Shown here: positions 26,001 through 35,468 of the stretch, piece after piece
Layout of the letters: the number at the start of each line of letters is the position of its first letter
Position numbering within the stretch: position 1 is the stretch's first letter
NCBI RefSeq assembly: GCF_018613315.1
Contig: NZ_JAGGQL010000003.1
Span: 326,093-390,092, forward strand
Direction of reading: 5' to 3'
Length of the DNA: 64,000 bases
From: Bacillus sp. ISL-37
GTDB lineage: Bacteria > Bacillota > Bacilli > Bacillales > Cytobacillaceae
Notes under the pieces: generated by a model
Told to the model about the DNA's origin: nothing
The model's input: the letters and a program-made list of their open reading frames with translations, nothing else
The model's database searches: none
Translations under genes and position numbers: made by a program

Positions 26001-27524
26001 GTGAATATCGATGTAAAAACGTTCCCGTTGTTCATTAATGGAAAATGGGAGGCAGCGAGCAGCCAGGAAACCTTTGATGTATTTAATCCGGCAACTGGTG
26101 AACTAGTGGCACGCGTGGCAAAAGGAAATGCAGCTGATGTTGACAGGGCCATTGATGCAGCACGTAAGGCATTTGATGAAACTGACTGGAAGGATATGAA
26201 GCCAAAGGACAGGTCGAAGGTGCTTTATGCTATCTCCTATCAAATAGCTGCCCATGCAGAAGAATTGGCTTATCTTGAAGCGGTCAGTTCCGGCGGTACG
26301 GTGAGAAGAATTGGCGCAAACGATATTCTTCAAATGGTCGATTTATTCCAGACATTGGCTAAGTTCGTTGAAGAATATGAGTTTTCTGAAACGCTGCCAA
26401 GCCCGCCATTTCCGGGACCGGCACATAATTTTATCTGGCGTGAACCTATCGGAGTTTGCGCAGCAATTACTCCTTGGAACCTGCCAATGGTGATCGCGAC
26501 ATGGAAAATCGCGCCTGCACTGGCGATGGGAAATACGGTTGTCGTCAAGCCGGCAAGCTACACTCCTTTATCGACTTTGAAGTTGGCTGAAATCATTTCA
26601 CAGGTCGTACCTCCTGGAGTCATTAATGTCGTGACTGGCCCGGGTGCTGAAGTCGGGGAAAAGCTGGCCAGTCATCCAAAAGTTGATAAGGTTGCTTTTA
26701 CAGGATCAACTGAAGTGGGCCGAAAGGTGATGCAGCTGGCTGCCGGGACAGTAAAGAACACGACACTAGAGCTTGGAGGTAAGTCACCTAACATCATTCT
26801 TGAGGATGCAGACTTAAGTATCGCCCTGCCAGGAAGCTTATTCGGGGTGTTCCTGCACTCAGGACAGCTTTGTGAATCAGGGACGAGATTGTTTGTACCG
26901 GATCATTTGCATGATGTCATTGTTGAGAACCTTGTAAAGCTGGCTGGGAAAATTAAACTCGGCAACCCACTTGACCCAGCAAGTGATGTGGGCCCTATCA
27001 TCTCAAATAAGCAAAAAGAGACGATTTTATCCTATATCGAAGCAGGAAAAGCAGAAGGAGCCACCCTTGTTTGCGGTGGAAAAGAAGCTAAGGTTGATGG
27101 CTGCGAAAATGGCCATTTCATTGAACCAACCATTTTCACAAATGTAACGAATGACATGAAAATTGCCCGTGAAGAAATTTTTGGTCCAGTATTGTCGGTG
27201 ATCCGATATACAGATGTTAACGAAGCCATCAAAATGGCGAATGACTCGATCTACGGTCTTGCTGCAGGCGTTTGGACCAGGGACGTGAATAAAGCATATG
27301 AGGTTGCCCGCAAGCTGCAGGCTGGCGTGGTTTGGATCAATGACTGGCATATGCTGCGCAATGATGCCCCATTTGGCGGTTATAAGCAGAGCGGAATCGG
27401 CCGCGAGATGGGCAAGCATTCACTCGATGCCTACACACAAGTCAAGCATGTGCACACTTCTATGGTACCAGAAGCTCATAAGCGAACATGGTATGGCTTG
27501 CTGCTTTCCGACAGTGCTGAGTAA
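26001..27524 (+). CDS. NAD(P)-dependent aldehyde dehydrogenase
   Basis: The protein has 507 residues. The catalytic Cys is C291 (HSGQLCESG), the general base E257 (LELGGKSP), and the cofactor strand is [16 protein letters not shown] signatures ([15 protein letters not shown]) match the betaine/phenylacetaldehyde-type subgroup. It oxidises an aldehyde to an acid. The GTG start lies 13 bases after AAGGAGGAAG, a long spacing; no better start exists. It pairs with the iron alcohol dehydrogenase 29 bases downstream, which would make an alcohol-to-acid route feeding the CoA ligases. No TetR-type operator is visible upstream. Confidence 0.93.
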   Translation: MNIDVKTFPLFINGKWEAASSQETFDVFNPATGELVARVAKGNAADVDRAIDAARKAFDETDWKDMKPKDRSKVLYAISYQIAAHAEELAYLEAVSSGGTVRRIGANDILQMVDLFQTLAKFVEEYEFSETLPSPPFPGPAHNFIWREPIGVCAAITPWNLPMVIATWKIAPALAMGNTVVVKPASYTPLSTLKLAEIISQVVPPGVINVVTGPGAEVGEKLASHPKVDKVAFTGSTEVGRKVMQLAAGTVKNTTLELGGKSPNIILEDADLSIALPGSLFGVFLHSGQLCESGTRLFVPDHLHDVIVENLVKLAGKIKLGNPLDPASDVGPIISNKQKETILSYIEAGKAEGATLVCGGKEAKVDGCENGHFIEPTIFTNVTNDMKIAREEIFGPVLSVIRYTDVNEAIKMANDSIYGLAAGVWTRDVNKAYEVARKLQAGVVWINDWHMLRNDAPFGGYKQSGIGREMGKHSLDAYTQVKHVHTSMVPEAHKRTWYGLLLSDSAE

Positions 27525-27553
27525 GAAAATAAAAATTTTATGAGGTGAATAGG

Positions 27554-28768
27554 ATGCAAACGACAACATTATCACAGTTCTCCCTACGTTCGGCAATTTA
27601 CAGTGGATCAAATTCCCGTGCAATGGTACCTGATTTGTTCAAGGGCTTAGGGTCTAAAAGGGTGGTTCTTTTTAGCGACAGAGGTCTGGAAAAAGCCGGC
27701 GTAGTAGACAAGGTCGCCCAAATTTTCGAGCTGACCAGTAAAGGAACCGGCCCTGAACTTGCAGGGATTTATGTCGACATTGCCCAGGATGCCGAAAGCA
27801 CTTCGGTGAATGAAGCACTTCGTTATGCAAGGGAAGTGGGGGCTGACGGATTGCTTGCTGTCGGAGGCGGCAGCGTGCTTGACACAGTTAAAGGAGTAAA
27901 GTATGCCCTGCATAAAGGGTTAACCGATATCAAGGAAGCGATTCCTGGCGGCTTTTTATTCGAGCAATTTCCAAAGGCAACCCATATCCCGATTCCGCAC
28001 ATCGCCATTCCGACAACTGCGGGAACAGGATCTGAGGTCTCGCCGATCGCGGTCATCTACAATGAAGATATCCAAATGAAGGGCAATATCATCAATCCTT
28101 TCCTCAGTGCGGACATTGCGGTACTGGATCCTGACTTGACAGTAGGTCTGCCGCCTGCAATCACTGCTTTTACCGGCTTTGATGCACTGACCCATGCGAT
28201 CGAGGCATTTGCATCACCTAGTGCCACTGCACTGACTGATGCCCATGCTTTGCATGCAATCAGGCTGATTGAAAAAAATCTTCCGCTTGCTGTAGCAGAA
28301 GGTTCCAATCTTGACGCAAGAATGGAAATGCTGCAGGCTAGCCTTATGGGGATCACGGCATTCAGTTTTGCTTTGAACGCCATTCCAGTCCATAACTTCG
28401 CCCATGCATATGGAGCATTGTTCCGAATTCCTCATGGACTGGCAAATGCCGTTTTCCTCCCTGTGGTGATGGAATATGTACCAAGTTTGTATCTTCCGAA
28501 GGTAAAAGAGTTAGCCGCGGCATTGAGGGTTGACTTTGATACTGATGAGGATCATGAGTCTGTCCTGGCAAAAGTTGTTGAAAAAATCAGGGTGCTTCAG
28601 CATAAGACCGGATTGCCATCGGACTTTACAGAATACAATTTAACTGAGGGAGACCTGGAGCGGGTTGCAGGTGCCGTTGCCAAGGACCCTGCCGCCGTAT
28701 CCTTCCCGATGCCAAAAGAACTGATTCAGGCTGTCGGACAGCAAGTCGTGCCACTTGGCGTAAAATAA
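27554..28768 (+). CDS. Iron-containing (type III) alcohol dehydrogenase
   Basis: The protein has 404 residues from the ATG at 27554 (TATGAGGTGAATAGG upstream; the GTG at 27545 overlaps that site). The NAD-binding motif is GGGSVLDTVKG. The metal-binding region includes FTGFDALTHAIEAF and HNFAHAYGALFRIPHG, matching the Fe-ADH ligand histidines. It interconverts a primary alcohol and an aldehyde, and its partner aldehyde dehydrogenase lies directly upstream. A terminator follows, so the two genes form a closed pair. Confidence 0.93.
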   Translation: MQTTTLSQFSLRSAIYSGSNSRAMVPDLFKGLGSKRVVLFSDRGLEKAGVVDKVAQIFELTSKGTGPELAGIYVDIAQDAESTSVNEALRYAREVGADGLLAVGGGSVLDTVKGVKYALHKGLTDIKEAIPGGFLFEQFPKATHIPIPHIAIPTTAGTGSEVSPIAVIYNEDIQMKGNIINPFLSADIAVLDPDLTVGLPPAITAFTGFDALTHAIEAFASPSATALTDAHALHAIRLIEKNLPLAVAEGSNLDARMEMLQASLMGITAFSFALNAIPVHNFAHAYGALFRIPHGLANAVFLPVVMEYVPSLYLPKVKELAAALRVDFDTDEDHESVLAKVVEKIRVLQHKTGLPSDFTEYNLTEGDLERVAGAVAKDPAAVSFPMPKELIQAVGQQVVPLGVK

Positions 28769-28776
28769 TATGAAAT

Positions 28777-28811
28777 AAGAGGGGAATCCGAACGCGGTTC
28801 ACCCTCTTTTT
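28777..28811 (+). terminator. Rho-independent terminator after the ADH gene
   Basis: AGAGGG and CCCTCT arms with an interrupted internal stem (CG...CG), followed by TTTTT. Confidence 0.75.
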
Positions 28812-28872
28812 ACAGTAAAAAGGGATATTCAATCTAATTTGCTTGCACATTCTCATAAAGGAGTGGTCACCG

Positions 28873-30090
28873 ATGATGAATTTTGATTTTACTGAAGAAC
28901 AAGAGCTATTGAGAAAAACGGTCAGGAGCTTTGTAGACAAGGAAATCATGCCATATATAAAAGATTGGGATGAAAACCAGCATTTTGAAACCAGTATTTT
29001 AACAAGACTTGCTGACCTTGGACTCATGGGTGTCTGTATACCAGAACAATATGGCGGCAGCGGGATGGACTATAATTCCCTGGCGATTGTATGCGAGGAA
29101 CTAGAACGCGGCGATACAGCATTCAGGACAGCAGTATCCGTGCACACCGGACTGAACAGCATGACATTGCTTCAGTGGGGAAATGAGGAACAAAAGCAAA
29201 AGTACCTGGTGCCACAGTCAAAAGGGCAGAAGATAGGAGCGTTCGGCCTTACCGAACCTAATGCAGGGTCCGATGTGGCCGCGATGGAGACAACGGCAAG
29301 TGATGCAGGAGACCACTATGTCCTCAATGGATCAAAAACATGGATATCATTATGTGATGTAGCGGACCACTTCCTTGTATTTGCTTATACGGACAAAAGC
29401 AAAAAACACCATGGCATCTCTGCCTTTATTGTGGAAAGAACCTGGGAAGGCTTCTCCTCTAAAGCGATAAAAGGAAAATTGGGTATTAGGGCCGGAAATA
29501 CCGGTGAAATTTTCTTTGATAATGTAAAGGTTCCTAAAGAAAATTTGCTGGGTGAAGAGGGAGATGGGTTTAAAATTGCGATGTCTGCACTGGATAATGG
29601 CCGCTTCACGGTAGCTGCTGGGGCATGCGGAACAATCCTGGCAAGCCTTGAGTCTAGTGTAAAATACTGCCATGAACGAAGCACCTTTGGCAAAGAGATA
29701 GGCAGACACCAGCTCATCCAGCAGATGATCGCCAAGATGGAAGCAGGATTGGTACAATCACGATTGCTCGTTTACCGTGCCGGCTGTCTTAAAAACCAGG
29801 GTAAGAGGAATACCCGGGAAACCTCCCTGGCCAAGTGGCAGGCATGCGACTATGCGTATGAAGCGGCAAATGATGCCGTCCAAATCCACGGTGCCTACGG
29901 ATTCTCTAACGAATATCCGGTTGAACGATATTTAAGGAACGCTAAAGCACCTGTCATTTATGAAGGAACTCGAGAAATTCATACAGTCATGCAGGGAGAG
30001 TATGTTTTAGGATATCGGGTCGATAAGCCATTGTCCAATATGCTTCCAGCCTGGCCGTTTGAGTCTGTTACTGAAGAGGCCGTGAAATAA
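28873..30090 (+). CDS. Acyl-CoA dehydrogenase
   Basis: The protein has 405 residues from the ATG at 28873 (AAAGGAGTGG upstream). An N-terminal helical domain is followed by the FAD-binding strand AFGLTEPNAGSDVAAM and the C-terminal helices, with the catalytic Glu in VIYEGTREIHTVMQGEYVLGY. It makes the 2,3-enoyl-CoA with transfer of electrons to ETF. The YEGTREIH ending resembles glutaryl- and short-chain types. It is transcribed apart from its neighbours: the Fe-ADH terminator lies upstream and a 52-bp repeat array lies downstream. Confidence 0.93.
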   Translation: MMNFDFTEEQELLRKTVRSFVDKEIMPYIKDWDENQHFETSILTRLADLGLMGVCIPEQYGGSGMDYNSLAIVCEELERGDTAFRTAVSVHTGLNSMTLLQWGNEEQKQKYLVPQSKGQKIGAFGLTEPNAGSDVAAMETTASDAGDHYVLNGSKTWISLCDVADHFLVFAYTDKSKKHHGISAFIVERTWEGFSSKAIKGKLGIRAGNTGEIFFDNVKVPKENLLGEEGDGFKIAMSALDNGRFTVAAGACGTILASLESSVKYCHERSTFGKEIGRHQLIQQMIAKMEAGLVQSRLLVYRAGCLKNQGKRNTRETSLAKWQACDYAYEAANDAVQIHGAYGFSNEYPVERYLRNAKAPVIYEGTREIHTVMQGEYVLGYRVDKPLSNMLPAWPFESVTEEAVK

Positions 30091-30120
30091 GTTAAGTGTA
30101 GAGATTGAGTAGATACTTTT

Positions 30121-30588
30121 GCTTTACCCGAAATTCGGTGGTGGAGTCCATTTAGGGTAATGCAACGGCTCTGCTTTACCCATAAATCGCTGACGGAGTC
30201 CATTTGGGGTAATGCAACGGCTCTGCTTTACCCGTAATTCGGTGGCGAAGTCCATTTGGGGTAATGCAATGGCTCTGCTTTACCCGTAAACCGCTGACGG
30301 AGTCCATTTGAGGTAATGCAACGGCTTTGCTTTACCCGTAATTCTGTGGATGGAGTCCATTTGGGAAAAGCAACGGCTCTGCATTGCCCGTAATTCGCTG
30401 GAGATGTCATTTTGGGGAAATGCAACGGCTCTGCTTTACTCGTAATTCGGCGGCAAAGTCATTTTGGGTAAAAGCAACGCTTCTAAATTGCCCGAAAATC
30501 CTTGGCGAAGTCATTTTGGGGAAATGCAACACCTCTGCATTGACCGTAATTCGCTGGCGATGTCATTTTGGGTAAAAGCAGCAAATAA
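30121..30588. repeat. Tandem array, nine units of exactly 52 bp with internal dyad
   Basis: Units begin at 30121, 30173, 30225, 30277, 30329, 30381, 30433, 30485 and 30537. Each has GCTTTACCC (or a close variant) at positions 1-9 and GGGTAATGC at 35-43, forming inverted arms. The sequence is unrelated to the array at 2476, but the period and the arm spacing are nearly the same. It separates the convergent acyl-CoA dehydrogenase and M42 peptidase genes. Confidence 0.95.
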
Positions 30589-30648
30589 AACGTATTATTC
30601 ATTTGATTTATCTTAACTAGAACTTCTTGAATTATGGTGTACACACGT

Positions 30649-30691
30649 AAAAAGGGTGACGACTTCATTTCGAAGCCAGTCACCTTTTTAC
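30649..30691 (-). terminator. Terminator of the M42 peptidase gene (possibly bidirectional)
   Basis: AAAAAGGGTGAC and GTCACCTTTTT form the arms, with an inner stem of GACTTC/GAAGCC type. T/A runs on both sides allow use in both directions. Confidence 0.75.
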
Positions 30692-30693
30692 TC

Positions 30694-31743
30694 TTATAAG
30701 ATCATTTCAGATTGAACGTAGTGATATAACAGTTTCGCTGTATTCTCAATTGAATCCTTGTGCGTTCTTTCGAAGGCATGGGATGAATCGATTCCCGGTC
30801 CGATCAGTCCATGGATGATATCATGTCCTGAACGGATAGCAGCAGATGCGTCTGATCCGTAGAATGGATAAATATCGAGCTTGTAGCCGATTTCATTGTC
30901 GACCGCAATCTGGGTAAGCCTTTTCCTTAGCTCGTAATGATACGGGCCGCTCGCGTCCTTTACACAGATGGAAACTGTGTACTCATCCGTTGACTGGCCA
31001 TCACCCATTGCGCCCATATCGACCGCCAGATACTCAACGGTTTCCGGTGTGATATTTGAGTTTCCGCCATAGCCAATTTCTTCATTATTGGATATCAAAA
31101 AATGGGTTGTGTATGGCAGTTCGATGTTCTCTGCCTTAATTTGTTTGATTAACTGAAGCAAGATGGCCACGCTTGCTTTGTCATCAAGATGGCGGGATTT
31201 AATGTATCCTGAAGGTGTGGTTTGAACACGTGGGTCGAATGAAACAAAATCTCCTACTTCAATTCCATGTGCCCTCACATCTTCCACGCTATGTACTTTT
31301 TCATCAAGACGCACTTCCATGTTGTCCTGGTTGCGCTCTGCCTTCCCAGCATCCTTGTATACATGCACAGAAGTTTGGTGCATCAAAATCGTTCCGGTGA
31401 ACTTCTTGCCGCTTGAAGTTTCAATTTCGCAATATTCACCTTCAATTGAGTTGTATTTGAAACCACCAATCAAATCAAGCTTAAGGCGGCCGCTTGGCTT
31501 GATTTCTTTTACAATCGCTCCGAGAGTATCAACGTGGGCAGTCAGCATCCTGTGGTTTTGCTGATCCTTGCCAGGAAGAGTCGCAATCAATCCGCCTTTG
31601 CGGTTCCGTTTCGTTTCAACCTGTAACTCTTTTAAATAATTTTCCACATATGTAATTACTTCATTCGTATTTCCTGAAGGACTCGGGATGCTAACCAATT
31701 CCTTCAATAAGCTTACTGTTTCATCTGTGTTCGGGTATGCCAT
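30694..31743 (-). CDS. M42-family metallo-aminopeptidase
   Basis: The protein has 349 residues from the ATG at 31743, chosen because GAGAGGAG lies ten bases upstream. A longer frame to 31782 would contain that ribosome site. The cocatalytic zinc ligands are visible: His in TAHVDTLG, Asp in SRHLDDKASV, the Glu pair in SNNEEIGYGG, Asp in AVDMGAMG and His in SSHAFERTH. M42 enzymes form tetrahedral dodecamers that trim peptides in the cytoplasm. It is similar to Bacillus YsdC/FrvX-type aminopeptidases. It interrupts the catabolic region and runs opposite to it. Confidence 0.92.
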   Translation of the reverse strand: MAYPNTDETVSLLKELVSIPSPSGNTNEVITYVENYLKELQVETKRNRKGGLIATLPGKDQQNHRMLTAHVDTLGAIVKEIKPSGRLKLDLIGGFKYNSIEGEYCEIETSSGKKFTGTILMHQTSVHVYKDAGKAERNQDNMEVRLDEKVHSVEDVRAHGIEVGDFVSFDPRVQTTPSGYIKSRHLDDKASVAILLQLIKQIKAENIELPYTTHFLISNNEEIGYGGNSNITPETVEYLAVDMGAMGDGQSTDEYTVSICVKDASGPYHYELRKRLTQIAVDNEIGYKLDIYPFYGSDASAAIRSGHDIIHGLIGPGIDSSHAFERTHKDSIENTAKLLYHYVQSEMIL

Positions 31744-31892
31744 TATAAAACTCCTCTCATATAAAATCTTCACATTATTCATATTATAAACTTTTTTCCT
31801 GCAGCAAAGTAAGCCTTAATCCAAAATACTGTAATCACCAATCCAGTCTATTCATATTTTGATTATGGATGCAGTTTTGGGGAGGGATTATA

Positions 31893-32792
31893 ATGAATGG
31901 GTATTGGTTTAGATATTCATTGGTGGAATGGTGCAGGGAGATGGAAGCAAAATGGGCTTCTGTAAAAGGGCAAAATAGAAACTCAACAGAAGAAGCCGCA
32001 TTAAAGCAGTGGGAAGAAAAACTTTTAACACTGAAAGCTCAAGCTGAGACTTCCATGGATGAGGAAGAGCTATATGCTCAAGCAAGAAACTTATATGACG
32101 AGCTTGCGGATTATTTAAGTGATTCTGAAACAGAAAATGATCGACAGCAAGGACAAAGACTGCAGCCAGTCCCAATAGGAGGACATAGACTGCCACCTTT
32201 GCCATATGCGTATAATGCACTTGAGCCTGTCATCGCTGAAGAAATCATGAGACTTCACCATTTAAAGCATCATCAAAGCTATGTGAATGGTTTGAACAAG
32301 GCTGAAAAAGAAATGCAGAAAGCAAGACAAACTGGGGATTTTGGTTTAATTAAACACTGGGAAAGAGAAGCAGCCTTCAATGGCGCGGGCCATTATCTTC
32401 ACACAATTTTTTGGAGCATTATGAGCCCTAATGGCGGCGGCACCCCAAAAGGACAGCTAGGAAAAGCGATCAACGATTCATTCGGCAGCTTTGATGCATT
32501 CAAAAAGCATTTTTCAGAAGCAGCGAAAAACGTTGAGGCTGTTGGCTGGGCAATCCTTGTTTGGTCACCGCGTTCCCACAGACTGGAAATCCTTCAGGCA
32601 GAAAAACACCAGAATTTATCCCAATGGGATGTTGTCCCTTTACTTGTCTTGGATGTTTGGGAGCATGCTTATTATCTGCAGTATAAGAACGAGCGTGCTA
32701 AATATGTTGAAAACTGGTGGAAGGTAGTCAATTGGAAAGAAGTCGAGCAGCGGTTCAATAAAGCCAGGACACTGGCATGGCAGCCTATTTGA
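31893..32792 (+). CDS. sodF: Fe/Mn superoxide dismutase with N-terminal helical extension (SodF type)
   Basis: The protein has 299 residues from the ATG at 31893 (GGGGAGGGATTATA upstream). The first ~95 residues are a charged helical extension not present in standard SODs. The dismutase part starts at HRLPPLPYAYNALEP. The metal ligands are His in the MRLHHLKHHQSYV segment, His in GAGHYLHTIFW, and Asp/His in LDVWEHAYYLQY. From memory it matches B. subtilis SodF in layout and sequence. It removes superoxide in the cytoplasm. It is followed by a terminator and a short repeat element. Confidence 0.93.
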   Translation: MNGYWFRYSLVEWCREMEAKWASVKGQNRNSTEEAALKQWEEKLLTLKAQAETSMDEEELYAQARNLYDELADYLSDSETENDRQQGQRLQPVPIGGHRLPPLPYAYNALEPVIAEEIMRLHHLKHHQSYVNGLNKAEKEMQKARQTGDFGLIKHWEREAAFNGAGHYLHTIFWSIMSPNGGGTPKGQLGKAINDSFGSFDAFKKHFSEAAKNVEAVGWAILVWSPRSHRLEILQAEKHQNLSQWDVVPLLVLDVWEHAYYLQYKNERAKYVENWWKVVNWKEVEQRFNKARTLAWQPI

Positions 32793-32819
32793 GGAGTGAC
32801 TTCTTGTCACCCTTTTTTT
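32793..32819 (+). terminator. Rho-independent terminator of sodF
   Basis: GGAGTGAC/GTCACCC stem with a TTCTT loop and a run of seven T, beginning at the stop codon. Confidence 0.8.
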
Positions 32820-32824
32820 GTATA

Positions 32825-32912
32825 GGCTCTTCTGTTATAGCCTGTTATTATAAAGCCGTGTTGTTTGTAGTGTAAGGCGCGTAGAAAATCAACAGTCGAT
32901 TTTAACAGAGCC
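32825..32912. repeat. Short (88-bp) terminal-inverted-repeat element
   Basis: It begins GGCTCTTCTGTTA and ends TTTTAACAGAGCC. Its outer parts (TTGTTTGTAGTGTAAGGCG and AAAATCAACAG) match the flanks of the 182-bp element at 36329, with the GC-rich middle missing. It therefore looks like an internally deleted copy of the same family. No coding capacity. Confidence 0.8.
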
Positions 32913-32970
32913 TTTTGTATAAAAGTCTCCTTATAGCGAACACTAAACATATGTTCGGGAGGTGTTTTTT

Positions 32971-33282
32971 ATGGAAAACAAAGATTATAACCAGATTTAC
33001 AATGAATACAAGGAGCAAAGCCAGGGACAAGCGGAACTGGAAGCTAACTCACCACAATCAGGAAAAGAACAAATCGTTGCCGTCCGTAAAAATGATGATG
33101 GCGATCTGATTGCTTTTAAAACAGAAAGTGGGAGAGAGCTTGATTATATTTCTGCTCTTACCGAAGCTAAAGCGGGAAAACTTGCCCATGTGGATGTATT
33201 CCATAAATATGGCCGTGATATCCTCAGGAGTGAGCCTGATGGAATTAAAGAAAACAACCTCGATAATTTACCACATTTTTAG
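32971..33282 (+). CDS. DUF3892-domain protein
   Basis: The protein has 103 residues from the ATG at 32971, seven bases after GGGAGGTG. The C-terminal ~65 residues match DUF3892: IVAVRKNDDGDLIAFKTESGREL followed by the ending LRSEPDGIKENNLDNLPHF. The N-terminal part is polar and Gln-rich. Family members are small soluble proteins of unknown function, common in Bacillales. It is monocistronic. Confidence 0.85.
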   Translation: MENKDYNQIYNEYKEQSQGQAELEANSPQSGKEQIVAVRKNDDGDLIAFKTESGRELDYISALTEAKAGKLAHVDVFHKYGRDILRSEPDGIKENNLDNLPHF

Positions 33283-33311
33283 CAGGGAGGAATCCCTGCA
33301 TTTTTTTTTTC
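33282..33311 (+). terminator. Rho-independent terminator
   Basis: A perfect seven-base stem GCAGGGA/TCCCTGC with a GGAA loop, followed by at least ten T. It overlaps the stop codon of the DUF3892 gene. Confidence 0.92.
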
Positions 33312-33336
33312 ATTTTTTTACAGAGCAAGAAATAAC

Positions 33337-33365
33337 TTGATTTTTCTGAAATTTCAATCTAAAAT
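33337..33365 (+). promoter_or_regulatory. Promoter of the ACAD-SDR-MaoC operon
   Basis: TTGATT, a 17-bp spacer and TAAAAT. The start site near 33372 lies immediately before operator site 3. Confidence 0.65.
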
Positions 33366-33376
33366 TAATGTTAACA

Positions 33377-33392
33377 TACCAACCGGTAGGTA
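33377..33392. promoter_or_regulatory. TetR-family operator, site 3
   Basis: TACCAACCGGTAGGTA, within a longer, almost perfect palindrome ACATACC...GGTATGT (22 bp). It is placed to block a promoter immediately upstream. Confidence 0.85.
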
Positions 33393-33462
33393 TGTATGAT
33401 GGAGTTAAGACATACACTTTAATAGACTATCAGATTTTAAGAATACGATGGGAGTGACTTGA

Positions 33463-34638
33463 ATGCATTTACGCCTTACAGAAGAACAAAAAATGGTGCA
33501 AAAGACAATTCGCCGATTTGTAGAGAAAGAATTAATTCCGCTCGAAAATGAAGTGTTAAGAAATGAAAGAGAAGGACGTCCAAGCCTTCCTCCTGGAAAA
33601 ATGCATGAACTACAGATGAAAGCTAAAGAAGCAGGCTTCTGGGGAATCAATACACCTGAAGAATATGGCGGTGCAGATCTGGGCCAGATGATGATGGCGA
33701 TCGTCCTGATGGAAGTATCTAAAACATTCGTGCCATTCCAGTTTGGCGGTTCAGCAGACAATATCCTTTATTATGGCAACGAAGAGCAAAAACAGAAGTA
33801 TCTGATTCCTACCATCAATGGGGAGAAAAAATCGTGCTTCGCGATGACAGAGCCATGTGCGGGTTCGGATACCCGAAACATTAAAATGACGGCTGTAAAG
33901 GACGGGAATGAATGGGTCCTGAATGGTGAAAAGACATTCATTACAGGCGGAAATGAAGCTGATTTTGTTATGGTCATCGCGATCACTGATAAAGAAAAAC
34001 ACCGTGCCACAGGCCGTGACGGGGTGACCTGTTTTATTGTTGACCGTGAAATGGGCTGGAAATCAGAATTCATACATACGATGGGCGAATGGGGACCGGC
34101 TGGGCTGGTGTTCGATAACGTCCGGGTACCAGAAGAAAATATCCTGGGCGAAATTGATGGCGGCTATAAACTGGGACTGGAATGGATCGGGTTTGCAAGA
34201 TGGGTTGTTGGCGCAAGGGCGATAGGATCCGCTGAACGCTTGCTGCAAATGGCGATCGACTATTCAAAAGAACGGATTACCTTTGGCAAACCGATTGCTG
34301 AAAGACAAGCTATCCAGTGGATGATTGCCGATTCAGCTGTGGAAATCGAAGCCGCAAGATGGCTCGTGCTTAATGCCGCTTATACACTTGATGCCGGTGA
34401 GGATAACAGGCATATGGCATCGATGGCAAAATTGTATGGCTCCAACATGGGGAACAGGGTTGTCGACCGCGTCATGCAAATCCATGGCGGTATGGGTTAC
34501 ACAAGGGAATTGCCAATAGAGCGCTGGTATCGGGAAGCAAGACTTTGGAGAATTTACGATGGCACTGATGAAATCCAGCGGATGATCATCGCCAGGGACC
34601 TATTGAAAGGGCATGTGAAAATCGGCCAGTTTGTATAA
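33463..34638 (+). CDS. Acyl-CoA dehydrogenase
   Basis: The protein has 391 residues. The FAD/substrate strand is CFAMTEPCAGSDTRNIKM, followed by TFITGGNEADF and the C-terminal helices. In the place of the usual YEGT is IYDGTDEIQRMIIARDLLKG: Asp stands where most short/medium-chain enzymes have the catalytic Glu, so the base may be elsewhere, as in isovaleryl- or long-chain types. The ATG follows GGGAGTGACTTGA. It is the first gene of an operon under site 3, followed by an SDR and two MaoC-type genes. Confidence 0.92.
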   Translation: MHLRLTEEQKMVQKTIRRFVEKELIPLENEVLRNEREGRPSLPPGKMHELQMKAKEAGFWGINTPEEYGGADLGQMMMAIVLMEVSKTFVPFQFGGSADNILYYGNEEQKQKYLIPTINGEKKSCFAMTEPCAGSDTRNIKMTAVKDGNEWVLNGEKTFITGGNEADFVMVIAITDKEKHRATGRDGVTCFIVDREMGWKSEFIHTMGEWGPAGLVFDNVRVPEENILGEIDGGYKLGLEWIGFARWVVGARAIGSAERLLQMAIDYSKERITFGKPIAERQAIQWMIADSAVEIEAARWLVLNAAYTLDAGEDNRHMASMAKLYGSNMGNRVVDRVMQIHGGMGYTRELPIERWYREARLWRIYDGTDEIQRMIIARDLLKGHVKIGQFV

Positions 34639-34686
34639 CCAACAAATGAAAGCGTCAACAGTTTGATAGACAGAGGAGGAACTAGA

Positions 34687-35451
34687 ATGACAGGAAGATT
34701 TGAGGGAAGAGTTGCTTTTGTGACGGGAGGCAGCAGGGGGATCGGAAAAGGAATTGTTCAGCTTTTCGCCGAGGAAGGAGCAAAGGTTGCTTTTATTGAC
34801 TTGAATGAAGAAGCATTAGCGGAAACGACGAACGAGTTACGTGAGAAAGGATATGAAGTTTATTCCAAAGTAGCGAACGTGACAGACTCCGGGCAGGTTG
34901 AACAGGCAATGAAAGAAGTCCATGACACTTTGGGATCTGTCGACATCCTTGTGAACAATGCCGGTGTCATACGCGATAACCTGCTTTTTAAAATGACTGA
35001 TTCCGACTGGCAAACGGTCATGGATGTTCACCTGAAAGGTTCATTCAATGCAGCAAAAGCAGCTCAGAAGTACATGGTTGAACAGAAATATGGCCGGATT
35101 ATCAATATTTCATCAACGTCCGCACTTGGAAACAGAGGGCAGGCAAACTATGCAGCTGCCAAGGCAGGTCTCCAGGGTTTCACTAAAACACTTGCAATCG
35201 AACTTGGTCGTTATGGTATTACATCCAACTCGGTGGCTCCAGGCTTCATCGAGACAGAAATGACGAAAGAAACAGCAGCTCGAATTGGAATCTCGTTCGA
35301 TGACCTGATTAAACACAGTGTCGCGAGCATTCCGGTCGGCAGGAGCGGTAAACCAGCCGATATCGCCAATGCAGTTGCTTTCTTTGCGGATGAAAAATCG
35401 TCCTTTGTCAACGGCCAGGTCATTTATGTGGCTGGCGGTCCAAAAAACTAA
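34687..35451 (+). CDS. SDR, FabG-like 3-oxoacyl reductase / 3-hydroxyacyl dehydrogenase
   Basis: The protein has 254 residues from the ATG at 34687 (AGAGGAGGAACTAGA upstream; the longer frame from 34663 contains this site). The motifs are TGGSRGIG, NNAG and YAAAK (after NISSTSALGNRGQAN). The Asp in AFIDLNEEA favours NAD(H), fitting a catabolic 3-hydroxyacyl-CoA dehydrogenase rather than fatty-acid synthesis. It lies 17 bases before the first MaoC gene, giving a hydratase-plus-dehydrogenase module. Confidence 0.9.
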   Translation: MTGRFEGRVAFVTGGSRGIGKGIVQLFAEEGAKVAFIDLNEEALAETTNELREKGYEVYSKVANVTDSGQVEQAMKEVHDTLGSVDILVNNAGVIRDNLLFKMTDSDWQTVMDVHLKGSFNAAKAAQKYMVEQKYGRIINISSTSALGNRGQANYAAAKAGLQGFTKTLAIELGRYGITSNSVAPGFIETEMTKETAARIGISFDDLIKHSVASIPVGRSGKPADIANAVAFFADEKSSFVNGQVIYVAGGPKN

Positions 35452-35468
35452 AGTGAGGTGAAGAGTAA

